Below, one piece after another: positions 57,286 through 64,000 of a stretch of 64,000 bases of DNA. Made by a program: the position numbers and the translations under genes. The stretch is taken from NCBI RefSeq assembly GCF_937924975.1, contig NZ_CALEYG010000003.1, positions 1 through 64,000 on the forward strand, read 5' to 3'. The notes below the pieces were generated by a model. That model searched no databases. It had not been told where the DNA came from and saw only the letters and a list, made by a program, of their open reading frames with translations. The DNA comes from an uncultured Stomatobaculum sp. (GTDB lineage: Bacteria; Bacillota; Clostridia; Lachnospirales; Lachnospiraceae). The stretch's first letter is position 1. Every line of letters starts with the position of its first letter.

Positions 57286-57540
57286 ATGCGGAAGCTTACA
57301 GATGACGAACTGCAATTTATCATCGAACGCGTGATGCGCTACGCCTTGGAGGCGGCGGAAGAGGCGAGAGAGCAACCGTACAATGATTTTAAAGACGGTC
57401 GGGCACTGGCCTTCTACGAAGCCCTGGGCACGATTCGAAATGAACTCCTCGCGCGTGACTGTGATCTAAAGTTTTTTGGCTTGGATTGCGCCCTCGAACG
57501 AGTCCTGTCTCCGCGCAATAAGCGCAGTGAAAAAGAATAA
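57286..57540 (+). CDS. Small helical hypothetical protein, tandem paralogue B
   Basis: 84 residues from ATG 57286 (AGAGAGGAG upstream); 56 bp after paralogue A. The block KDGRALAFYEALGTIRNELL then DLKFFGLDCALERVL matches paralogue A, while the N-terminus and the basic C-terminal tail (PRNKRSEKE) differ. Function unknown; the pair might form a heterodimer. Confidence 0.65.
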   Translation: MRKLTDDELQFIIERVMRYALEAAEEAREQPYNDFKDGRALAFYEALGTIRNELLARDCDLKFFGLDCALERVLSPRNKRSEKE

Positions 57541-57585
57541 ACAGCAGCTCTGTGCAATCAAATTCGCACAGAGCTGCTGTTTGTT
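57539..57585. terminator. Bidirectional terminator between paralogue B and fumC
   Basis: Perfect 16-bp stem AACAGCAGCTCTGTGC / GCACAGAGCTGCTGTT (57540-57555, 57566-57581) with T-rich flanks on both strands. Confidence 0.85.
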
Positions 57586-57593
57586 TCCTTCGT

Positions 57594-58970
57594 TTATTCC
57601 TCTTCCTTCGCCATCTTCTCCGGCTGGAAGACTTCGTCAAAGCGCTCTTCCGTGAGGAAGCCGAGTTTTACGCAGGCTTCTTTCAGGGAAATGTTCTCCT
57701 TGAACGCAAGCTTTGCGGTCTTTGCTGCGTTCTCGTAGCCGATGTACGGGTTCAGCGAGGTTACGAGCATCAGGGAGCGGTGCAGGTTCTCGCGCATCTT
57801 TTCGCGGTTCGGCTCTATGCCCTCACAGCAGTGAATGCGGAAGGAGCGCATGGAATCCGCGAGGAGACGAGCGGACTGCAGGTAGTTGTAGATCATGACC
57901 GGCATGAACACGTTCAGCTCAAAATTGCCCTGGCTTGCCGCAAAGCTGACCGCGCTGTCGTTTGCCATGACCTGAACCGCGACCATTGTGACGGATTCGC
58001 ACTGGGTCGGGTTCACTTTGCCGGGCATAATCGAGGAGCCGGGCTCATTCTCCGGAATGTGGATTTCGCCGAGGCCGCAGCGGGGGCCGGAAGAGAGCCA
58101 GCGGATGTCGTTTGCAATCTTCATGAGATCGGCCGCGAGTCCCTTGAGTGCACCGTGGGAGTGGACCAGTTCCGACTTGGAGGTCAGCGCGTGGTACTTA
58201 TTCTCCGCCGTGCGGAAGGGCTTGCCGGTGAGCTCGGAGACAGCCTTCGCGGACTCGGTGTCAAAGCCCTTCGGCGCGTTTAAGCCGGTGCCGACAGCGG
58301 TGCCGCCGAGCGCCAGAGAGGAGAGCGGCGGAATGCTCGCGCGAATCAGCTCGCGGTCGGTCTCGAGAGAGCTTCGCCAGCCGCTGATTTCCTGGGAGAA
58401 GGAGATCGGAACTGCATCCTGGAGGTGGGTTCTACCGGACTTCACGATGCCCTTATAGCGAATCTCAAGTTCCCGGAAGCAGGCAATCAGCGCATCGAGC
58501 GAGGGCAGAAGCTTATCTTCCAGGGTGAGGACCGCCGCAATGTGCATCGCGGTCGGGAAGGTGTCGTTTGAGCTCTGGGACTTGTTGCAGTCGTCGTTCG
58601 GGTGCAACAGCTTCTCGCCCGCAATTTCGTTGCCGCGGTTTGCAATGACCTCGTTCACGTTCATGTTGGACTGGGTGCCGCTGCCGGTCTGCCAGACTGC
58701 GAGCGGGAAGTTGCCGCAGAGCTTACCCGCGCGAATTTCTTCGCAGACACCGGAAATGAGCTTTGCCTTCTTCTCGTCCAAAACGCCGAGGCGGCAGTTT
58801 GCCAGAGCGGCAGCTTCCTTCAGATAGGAAAAGGCGGTGATGACTTCGGCGGGAATCTTCTCATCCCCGATCTCAAAGTTCTGGAAGCTTCGCTGTGTCT
58901 GTGCACCCCAGAGCTTGTCTGCGGGAACCTTGACTTCCCCCATAGAATCATGTTCGATGCGGTAATCCAT
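57594..58970 (-). CDS. fumC: Fumarate hydratase, class II
   Basis: 458 residues from ATG 58970 with GAAGGAGGT upstream. Begins YRIEHDSMGEVKVP; conserved blocks include GSGTQSNMNVNEV, SGRTHLQDAVP and the signature GSSIMPGKVNPTQCE. An oxygen-stable homotetramer, it hydrates fumarate to malate. Because anaerobic Clostridia often use class I enzymes, the class II form is worth noting. No other tricarboxylic acid genes lie nearby. Argininosuccinate breakdown would also give fumarate, but argH is not seen. Confidence 0.95.
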   Translation of the reverse strand: MDYRIEHDSMGEVKVPADKLWGAQTQRSFQNFEIGDEKIPAEVITAFSYLKEAAALANCRLGVLDEKKAKLISGVCEEIRAGKLCGNFPLAVWQTGSGTQSNMNVNEVIANRGNEIAGEKLLHPNDDCNKSQSSNDTFPTAMHIAAVLTLEDKLLPSLDALIACFRELEIRYKGIVKSGRTHLQDAVPISFSQEISGWRSSLETDRELIRASIPPLSSLALGGTAVGTGLNAPKGFDTESAKAVSELTGKPFRTAENKYHALTSKSELVHSHGALKGLAADLMKIANDIRWLSSGPRCGLGEIHIPENEPGSSIMPGKVNPTQCESVTMVAVQVMANDSAVSFAASQGNFELNVFMPVMIYNYLQSARLLADSMRSFRIHCCEGIEPNREKMRENLHRSLMLVTSLNPYIGYENAAKTAKLAFKENISLKEACVKLGFLTEERFDEVFQPEKMAKEEE

Positions 58971-59006
58971 TGATGTACCTCCTTCATAGTCGCGCTTCTT
59001 TGTCGT

Positions 59007-59015
59007 ATTGTAACA
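59007..59015 (-). promoter_or_regulatory. Extended -10 promoter of fumC
   Basis: On the minus strand TGT followed by TACAAT (59015-59007), 37 bases upstream of the start codon; an A/T homopolymer replaces a clear -35. Confidence 0.5.
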
Positions 59016-59092
59016 AAAAAAAGAGGTGCTGGCGAGGCTTACGCGTTAAAATGACAGAAAGAACAGCGGAAAGAAAGGGAGGAGGTAAAAGC

Positions 59093-59506
59093 ATGTGGCT
59101 TTTTTTTGCACTGCTCTCGGCTTTGTTTGCGGCGCTCACGGCGGTACTCGCAAAAATCGGCATTGACGGGGTCAACGGAACCCTTGCGACGGCAATACGC
59201 ACGGCGGTGGTGCTCGTCATGGCCTGGGGCATGGTATTTCTCACACATGCGGGGCAGGGGCTTTCCGAAATCAGTCAGAAGAGCTGGCTGTTTCTCATTT
59301 TGTCGGGGCTTGCGACCGGAGCTTCTTGGCTCTGTTACTACCACGCGCTGCAACTCGGGCGCGTCAATCAGGTCGCGCCGATTGACAAGCTTTCGATTGT
59401 GTTCACGATTTTCTTTGCGGTTCTCTTTTTGCGAGAAGAACTCACGGCGAAAAGTGCGCTCGGTTGTGTGCTGATTGCGCTCGGTGCGGTGCTCATGGCA
59501 CTCTGA
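59093..59506 (+). CDS. Half-size EamA family transporter
   Basis: 137 residues from ATG 59093 with GGAGGAGGT upstream. Four to five membrane helices starting MWLFFALLSALFAALTAVLA and the EamA end pattern DKLSIVFTIFFAVLFLREELTAKSALGCVLIALGAVLM. Full EamA proteins have two such units; single-unit members act as dimers and are thought to move small metabolites. Substrate unknown. Divergent from fumC. Confidence 0.85.
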   Translation: MWLFFALLSALFAALTAVLAKIGIDGVNGTLATAIRTAVVLVMAWGMVFLTHAGQGLSEISQKSWLFLILSGLATGASWLCYYHALQLGRVNQVAPIDKLSIVFTIFFAVLFLREELTAKSALGCVLIALGAVLMAL

Positions 59507-59584
59507 CAACCGTGCGCGCAAAGCGGCAGACAGAGGATTAAAGTTTACATAAAGAAGTTATGTTAAAATCAGCGTGAAATAAAG

Positions 59585-59624
59585 AAACAGCAGCGGGCCG
59601 CCGAAGCGGACTGCTGCTGTTTTC
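59585..59624. terminator. Bidirectional terminator between the EamA gene and argG
   Basis: AAACAGCAGC (59585-59594) pairs with GCTGCTGTTT (59613-59622); an inner CCGC/GCGG stem with a CGAA loop caps it. T-rich on the plus side, T-rich with interruptions on the minus side. Confidence 0.8.
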
Positions 59625-59638
59625 TTGCTCGGAAACAC

Positions 59639-61114
59639 TCACTTCTTTTCGGGCGCTTTTTTCGCGACTTTTCGCGTCACTTTTTTGGCGCCTGTCTTTT
59701 TCTCTGCGGTCTTTTTGTCGGCCTCTTTCTTCACGGTCTTTTTCTTTTCCGTGGTTTTTTCGCCGCTCTTTTTCTTCTCGGCGACTTTGCCGACTGCCTG
59801 CTTTTTGTCGGCCTTTTTGACTTTGCTGACGGTTGTCTTGACCGGCAGCGGCAGCGCCGGAAGCTCAATGAGGGCGGACTCTTCCTCGGCGACGCCTGCG
59901 CGCTGCAACATTCTCGCGCGGAGTTCGAGCGGCAGTCCGAAGAGGGCAATGAAACCGTCGGCGTCGCGGTGGTGGTACAGAGACCCGGTCGTAAAGGAGG
60001 CGACATCTTCCGCATAGAGAGAGAAGACGGAGCTTGCGCCGGCGCGAATCAGATTGCCCTTGTAGAGGCGCAGTCTGACCTCACCGCTCACGGTGCTCTG
60101 TGTGCTTGCAAAGAAGGTCTGCAGGGCTTCGCGGAGCGGCGTGAACCATTTGCCGGCATAGAGGAGCGAGGCATATTTTTCGCCGAGCGGGCGTCTGGTG
60201 GCAAGGGTATCGCCGTCGAGCACCAGGGCTTCTAAGCTTCGCTTTGCCTCGAGCAGGATTGCGATGCCGGGAATCTCGTAAATACCGCGCGCCTTCATGC
60301 CGACGACGCGGTCTTCGACGATGTCAAAGATGCCGATGCCGTTCTTGCCGCCGAGTTCGTTCAGCTTGCGGAGCAGATCGGAGAACTTCATGCGCTTGCC
60401 GTCAAGGCTCACCGGCACGCCTTCCTCAAAGCCGATGCGAAGCAAGGTCTCGGTGTCGGGCGCCTGCTTCGGTGAGACGCCGAGCCGGAGAAGTTCCTCA
60501 AACATGGGTTCCTGCGCGGGGTCTTCGAGTTCCAAACCCTCATGGGAGCTGTGCCAGAGGTTTCTGTCGTGCGAATAGGCATGGCTCGCGTCAAAGGGGA
60601 GGTCAATGCCTTTCTGGCGACAGTAGGCGAGCTCGTCCTCGCGGGAGCGGAAGGGCCAGAGTTCCGTCATGCGCCAGGGGGCGATGACCTTGAGTTCGGG
60701 TGCGAGGGCTTTTACACTCAGCTCAAAGCGAACCTGATCGTTGCCCTTGCCCGTTGCGCCGTGGCAAATCGCGACGGCGTGTTCCTTTCTTGCCAGTTCC
60801 ACGAGTTTCTGTGCAATCAGCGGACGGGACAGTGCATTGCCGAGGAGGGCGGCCTGCTCCGTGTCGAGTCCGGCCTGCAGACAAGGCAAAATGTAGTCGT
60901 CTGCGAAACTGTCGTTTTCATCGAAGAGATAGAGCTTGGAAGCGCCGGCAAGTTTTGCGCGCTCCTCGAGGTCGCGCAGCTCGCTGTCCTGACCGCAGTC
61001 GACACAGCAGCAGATGACCTCATAGTCAAAGTGCTCCCTGAGCCACGGGATAATCGCTGTGGTGTCCAAGCCGCCGGAATAAGCGAGAACAACTTTTTCC
61101 TTTAATTTCGCCAT
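59639..61114 (-). CDS. argG: Argininosuccinate synthase with lysine-rich C-terminal tail
   Basis: 491 residues from ATG 61114 (AAAGGGG upstream). Residues 1 to ~420 are a complete ArgG: P-loop AYSGGLDTTAIIPWL, CHGATGKGNDQVRFEL, SHDRNLWHSSHEGLELEDP. The enzyme joins citrulline and aspartate with ATP. Typical ArgG is about 400 residues. Here the last 66 residues (from about 426) contain 27 Lys plus Ala, Glu, Thr and Val in histone H1-like repeats (KKKSGEK, KKKTVKK, KKVTRKVAKKAPEKK). No frameshift is seen at the junction. argH is not adjacent. Confidence 0.93.
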   Translation of the reverse strand: MAKLKEKVVLAYSGGLDTTAIIPWLREHFDYEVICCCVDCGQDSELRDLEERAKLAGASKLYLFDENDSFADDYILPCLQAGLDTEQAALLGNALSRPLIAQKLVELARKEHAVAICHGATGKGNDQVRFELSVKALAPELKVIAPWRMTELWPFRSREDELAYCRQKGIDLPFDASHAYSHDRNLWHSSHEGLELEDPAQEPMFEELLRLGVSPKQAPDTETLLRIGFEEGVPVSLDGKRMKFSDLLRKLNELGGKNGIGIFDIVEDRVVGMKARGIYEIPGIAILLEAKRSLEALVLDGDTLATRRPLGEKYASLLYAGKWFTPLREALQTFFASTQSTVSGEVRLRLYKGNLIRAGASSVFSLYAEDVASFTTGSLYHHRDADGFIALFGLPLELRARMLQRAGVAEEESALIELPALPLPVKTTVSKVKKADKKQAVGKVAEKKKSGEKTTEKKKTVKKEADKKTAEKKTGAKKVTRKVAKKAPEKK

Positions 61115-61423
61115 GAAAATCCCCTTTCAGACAGGTATTGCGGTGTGCAAATCGCATAGGTATATGATTTATAACCGTACAACGATTTCCCGAAAGACGC
61201 AAGCAATAAATGCCGAGCGGCGGTCTGAAAAATCCGTTTTCGGAGAGAATCAAATTCGGGCGATGACGAGCGGAAGAACGGCGCCGACAGTCGCACGGAA
61301 GAGAACGAAAATAGACATAATTATATTATGTAAATTAAAGGTTTTTGTTTCGATTTTCCGCGCTTTAAGGTATACTAAACTATTGTTGCGTGAGCAGAAG
61401 GAATCAGAGAGGATGAAAGCAGT
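61115..61423. promoter_or_regulatory. Divergent argG-folD intergenic region with an A+T palindrome
   Basis: 309 bp without a credible gene. On the plus side TATACT at 61371-61376 is a likely folD -10 (weak -35 TTTCGA at 61348-61353). ACATAAT-TAT-ATTATGT at 61315-61331 is a perfect 7-bp-arm palindrome in an A+T-rich patch and may be an operator. An open plus-strand frame (61113-61427) has no coding character. Confidence 0.4.
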
Positions 61424-62266
61424 ATGAGGGAACTCACAGGACAGCAGGTGGTGGATGCCATCCGGGCGGAGACGGAAAAAACCCTGGAGGCGCTGGGCGG
61501 TTATGTGCCGACCCTTGCGATTGTGCGGGTCGGCGAGAATGTGCCGCAGCTCTCCTATGAAAAAGGCGCAAAAAAGCGCATGCAGAATTTCGGTCTGGAC
61601 GTCAAGACCTTTGTGTTTCCGGAGGATGTGACGCCGGAAGTTTTCTTTCAGCGCTTCCGGGAAATCAATGCGGATTCGGCCATCGACGGCGTGCTGTTGT
61701 TAAAGCCGCTGCCGGAGCAGCTGGATGTACGGCGGGCCGAGCAGATGATTGATCCCGAGAAAGATTTAGACGGTATTTCGCCGGTCAACATTGCCCGCGT
61801 CTTTGCGGGAGAAGAGGCCGGCTTTGCGCCCTGTACGGCGGAGGCTGTGATGGAGACGCTCCGCACCTATGAAGTGCCGGTGCACGGGAAGCGTGCGGTG
61901 GTCGTGGGACGCAGTCTCGTCGTGGGGCGGACGCTCGCGATGCTCCTTCTCCGGGACAATGCGACGGTGACCATCTGCCACACCCAGACCAAGGATCTGA
62001 AGGAAGAGTGCAAAAAGGCGGAGATTCTCGCGGTGGCGGCGGGCAGAGCAAAGCTCATTGACCGCGACTATGTATCGGAGGGCTGTGTGATTCTCGATGT
62101 CGGCATCAACGCGGATGAGAACGGCAATTTGTGCGGCGATGTGAACCCCGAGGGGCTCTCTGACCTCGCGGCGGCGCTCACGCCTGTGCCGCGCGGCATC
62201 GGTGCGGTCACGACTTCGGTACTCGCAAAACACCTGGTGCAGGCAGCGGCGCGACGGTTGTTGTAA
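61424..62266 (+). CDS. folD: Methylenetetrahydrofolate dehydrogenase/cyclohydrolase
   Basis: 280 residues from ATG 61424. Catalytic Lys region SYEKGAKKRM, then VLLLKPLPEQLD, DGISPVN and the nucleotide loop GRSLVVGRTLAMLLL. The ending PRGIGAVTTSVLAKHLVQAA is a variant of the usual PGGVGPMT. It interconverts methylene- and formyl-tetrahydrofolate in the cytoplasm and so supplies Fmt and purine synthesis. Confidence 0.94.
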   Translation: MRELTGQQVVDAIRAETEKTLEALGGYVPTLAIVRVGENVPQLSYEKGAKKRMQNFGLDVKTFVFPEDVTPEVFFQRFREINADSAIDGVLLLKPLPEQLDVRRAEQMIDPEKDLDGISPVNIARVFAGEEAGFAPCTAEAVMETLRTYEVPVHGKRAVVVGRSLVVGRTLAMLLLRDNATVTICHTQTKDLKEECKKAEILAVAAGRAKLIDRDYVSEGCVILDVGINADENGNLCGDVNPEGLSDLAAALTPVPRGIGAVTTSVLAKHLVQAAARRLL

Positions 62267-62281
62267 ACCAAACACGGGCGC

Positions 62282-62310
62282 TTGAGTTTCTTCCAATAAG
62301 TCGGTACAAT
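62282..62310 (+). promoter_or_regulatory. Promoter of the comEA-like gene
   Basis: TTGAGT (62282-62287), a 17-bp spacer and TACAAT (62305-62310), 38 bp upstream of the GTG start. Confidence 0.7.
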
Positions 62311-62347
62311 AAGAGTGCAGGCTCGGCAGCTCCGAGAGGAGGCTGTC

Positions 62348-63031
62348 GTGTTTCGAAAATGGAAAAAGAAAAAGCTGCTCTGTTTGATTCCCTTGCTCTT
62401 GCCGGTTGTTGCTCTGATTTTATTCTTCGGGCTGCGGCGAAGGCCTTCGGCGCTAGGCGGTAGCCTTCGCTGTGAGACCTACGCGGGCAGCATAGCGGAA
62501 AGCGAACCGGAAGCAAAAGCGGCGCGCGGCAAGAAGGACATAGCGGCAGCGGAGAGTGGTACGGCAGAGACCGCACAGACGGCGGAAAGCGCGGCGCAGA
62601 AGGTCAGCATTTACCTCTGCGGCGCCGTCGTGCATCCGGCTGTCTACGAAGTTCCGAAGGGCGCGCGCTTACACGAAGTGTTGGCGCTTGCCGGCGGTTT
62701 TTCGGAGAATGCGGCGCAGGATGCCGTGAATCTCGCGGCGGTGGTCGAGGACGGCAGCATGGTCCGCGTGCCGACTGTAGAAGAGGCAGCCCGCGGTACG
62801 GCGGAAGTGCTTGCGGAGGAGAGCGCTGTGAGCGGCAAAGTGGATTTAAACCGCGCGGACAAAGAAGCGCTCATGCGTCTCCCGGGTGTCGGCGAGCGGA
62901 AGGCGGAACAGATTCTCGCGTACCGGAAGGAACACGGGAAATTCAAGAGCACGGAGGAAATTAAGAAAATTCCGGGCATCAAAGAAAAGGCGTTTGAAAA
63001 GTTAAAGGACAGTATCACGGTCTCAGAGTGA
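62348..63031 (+). CDS. comEA: ComEA-like DNA-binding competence protein
   Basis: 227 residues from GTG 62348 with GGAGG upstream. Basic N-terminus, one membrane anchor (LLCLIPLLLPVVALILFFGL), an Ala/Glu spacer, a SLBB domain (about 85-145: VSIYLCGAVVHPAVYEVPKG) and a double helix-hairpin-helix at the C-terminus (about 165-227: VDLNRADKEALMRLPGVGE, KKIPGIKEKAFEKLKD). ComEA binds incoming DNA outside the membrane for uptake. comEB/EC are not adjacent here, so competence is only suggested. Confidence 0.88.
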   Translation: MFRKWKKKKLLCLIPLLLPVVALILFFGLRRRPSALGGSLRCETYAGSIAESEPEAKAARGKKDIAAAESGTAETAQTAESAAQKVSIYLCGAVVHPAVYEVPKGARLHEVLALAGGFSENAAQDAVNLAAVVEDGSMVRVPTVEEAARGTAEVLAEESAVSGKVDLNRADKEALMRLPGVGERKAEQILAYRKEHGKFKSTEEIKKIPGIKEKAFEKLKDSITVSE

Positions 63032-63042
63032 GGAGAGGGAGA

Positions 63043-63741
63043 ATGACTAAGATTTTGGTTGTAGACGATGAGAAACTGATTGTGAAGGGAATCAGCTTTA
63101 GTCTGCAGGCAGATGGGATGGAGGTGGATGCAGCCTATGACGGAGAGTCTGCGCTGAAAAAAATCCGGGAGAAGTCCTATGATCTGGTGATTCTCGATCT
63201 CATGCTTCCGGGCATGGACGGCATGGAAGTCTGTCAGGCCGTGCGCGAGTTCTCGGATGTGCCGATTATCATGCTGACGGCAAAGCTGGAGGACATGAAT
63301 AAGATTCTCGCGTTCGATAAGGGCGTCGACGACTACCTCACCAAGCCCTTCAACATTCTCGAAGTCAAGGCGCGCATCAAAGCCATTCTCCGCCGTAACC
63401 AAAAGAACCAGCGGGAAGTCGAGAACAGCTCGCAACTCACGGCGGGCGAGCTTTCGGTCGACACCGAGTCGCGGCGGGTCATGCTCGGCAAGCAGGAGGT
63501 CAATCTGACCGCGAGGGAGTTTGACATTTTAGTGCTGCTCATGAAGAATCCGGACAAGGTATTCAGCCGGGAAAAGCTGCTGGCGGCAATCTGGGAGAAC
63601 AGAAACACAGATACGGGCGATGTGCGAACGGTCGATGTCCATGTGCGGCGGCTCCGCGAAAAGATTGAGCCCTCGCCCTCGGCGCCGCGCTATGTGCACA
63701 CGAAGTGGGGCGTCGGCTACTACTTCCGGGCGACAGAATGA
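63043..63741 (+). CDS. OmpR/PhoB-family response regulator
   Basis: 232 residues from ATG 63043 (AGGAGAGGG upstream). Receiver with VVDDEK, phospho-acceptor Asp in VILDLMLPGMDG and Lys in TKPFN; then a winged-helix DNA-binding domain (about 130-232) with NLTAREFDILVLLMKNPDKV and VHVRRLREKIE. No histidine kinase gene is in view; the downstream gene is rlmH, so the partner is elsewhere. It overlaps rlmH by 4 bp. Confidence 0.92.
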   Translation: MTKILVVDDEKLIVKGISFSLQADGMEVDAAYDGESALKKIREKSYDLVILDLMLPGMDGMEVCQAVREFSDVPIIMLTAKLEDMNKILAFDKGVDDYLTKPFNILEVKARIKAILRRNQKNQREVENSSQLTAGELSVDTESRRVMLGKQEVNLTAREFDILVLLMKNPDKVFSREKLLAAIWENRNTDTGDVRTVDVHVRRLREKIEPSPSAPRYVHTKWGVGYYFRATE

Positions 63742-64000
63742 ATGTGACCTTACTTACGGTCGGTAGTCTGAAGGAGAGGTACTGGCGCGAGGCTGTCGCG
63801 GAATATGAAAAGCGGCTATCCGCCTACTGCAAGTTTCGCCTGATTGAGGTGAAAGATGAAAAGACACCGGATGCCATAGACAGCGCGGCTGCGCGTCGCG
63901 TTCGGCAAAAAGAGGGCGAACGTCTGCTCGAAAAGATGGATGCCCGTTCCCTTGTCGTGACCTTGGAAATTCAGGGGAAAAAGTTTGATTCGGAAGGCTT
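63738..64000 (+). CDS. rlmH: 23S rRNA (pseudouridine-1915-N3)-methyltransferase RlmH, N-terminal part
   Basis: ATG 63738 overlaps the response-regulator stop (ATGA). The frame is open to the window edge (about 87 codons) and reads MNVTLLTVGSLKERYWREAV, YEKRLSAYCKFRLIEVKDEK and LVVTLEIQGKKFDSEG, the standard start of the SPOUT methyltransferase RlmH. The C-terminal knot with the SAM site lies beyond the window. Confidence 0.92.
   Translation, partial: MNVTLLTVGSLKERYWREAVAEYEKRLSAYCKFRLIEVKDEKTPDAIDSAAARRVRQKEGERLLEKMDARSLVVTLEIQGKKFDSEG

Noticed and set aside
59507..59624. Small RNA between the EamA gene and argG
   Set aside because: A TTTACA/TAAAAT pair exists but with a 14-bp spacer; the hairpin is better explained as the shared terminator.
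61113..61427. 104-codon plus-strand frame between argG and folD
   Set aside because: No ribosome site, biased composition, covers both divergent promoters and overlaps the folD start.

Overview
The window reads as chromosome of an anaerobic, Gram-positive Clostridia-type bacterium, most likely a fairly GC-rich member of the Lachnospiraceae (Oribacterium/Stomatobaculum-like). The reasons are strong AGGAGG ribosome sites, sigma-A promoters, an LPXTG sorting signal, cell-wall-binding WYY-type repeats, a PASTA-domain kinase with its PP2C phosphatase, and an F-type ATP synthase whose c subunit looks Na+-coupled. The taxonomic call is inference from gene content. No rRNA, phage, insertion sequence or CRISPR array is visible.

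Layout. 1-4.7 kb: the tail of an LPXTG surface protein, a YitT-type membrane protein, the Mg2+ channel gene mgtE behind a long structured leader, a secreted CAP-domain protein and tRNA-Pro(GGG). 4.8-8.7 kb: a HAD phosphatase, aminopeptidase P and a 23S rRNA m5U methyltransferase. 8.8-14.2 kb: an accessory stretch with an A+T-rich orphan gene, two acetyltransferase-type proteins (one fused to a metallo-beta-lactamase-fold domain), a DUF2974 lipase-like protein, a SAM methyltransferase and an HD hydrolase. 14.3-21.6 kb: the complete ATP synthase operon. 21.7-39.8 kb: a tightly packed run of 15 genes (ftsK, murE, murF, priA, def, fmt, a zinc protease, rsmB, rlmN, PP2C phosphatase, PASTA kinase, rsgA, rpe, thiN, small-multidrug-export family gene) linking wall synthesis, replication restart, translation and signalling. 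39.9-46.4 kb: serS, guaB, apbE and a YfhO-family gene. 46.6-47.2 kb: a small wall-binding protein between two near-identical terminators.

47.3-56.9 kb is the most distinctive region: a PrpR-type regulator, which has lost the sigma-54 contact motif, sits divergent to a catabolic operon. The operon encodes a DUF1537 acid-sugar kinase, an intracellular sialidase-fold protein, an iron alcohol dehydrogenase, a DapA/KDG-type aldolase and a PdxA2-type dehydrogenase. After a terminator come an SLC13-type permease and a VOC protein. Both promoter regions carry two copies of the same 15-bp dyad (consensus close to GTTTCAAATTGAAAC), about 50 bp apart and at the same distance from the -10 box, so they look like one regulon for uptake and breakdown of an acid sugar. 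Kinase plus PdxA2 would give DHAP and CO2, while the aldolase would give a 2-oxoacid such as pyruvate and an aldehyde for the dehydrogenase.

57-64 kb: two tandem paralogous small proteins, fumC, a half-size EamA transporter, argG with a 66-residue lysine-rich tail, folD, a ComEA-like protein, an OmpR-type response regulator and the start of rlmH. The main leads are the two-site operon control in the acid-sugar region, the mgtE leader (leader ORF plus a perfect 9-bp anti-Shine-Dalgarno), the ArgG tail, the acetyltransferase/MBL fusion and promoters nested in hairpins.
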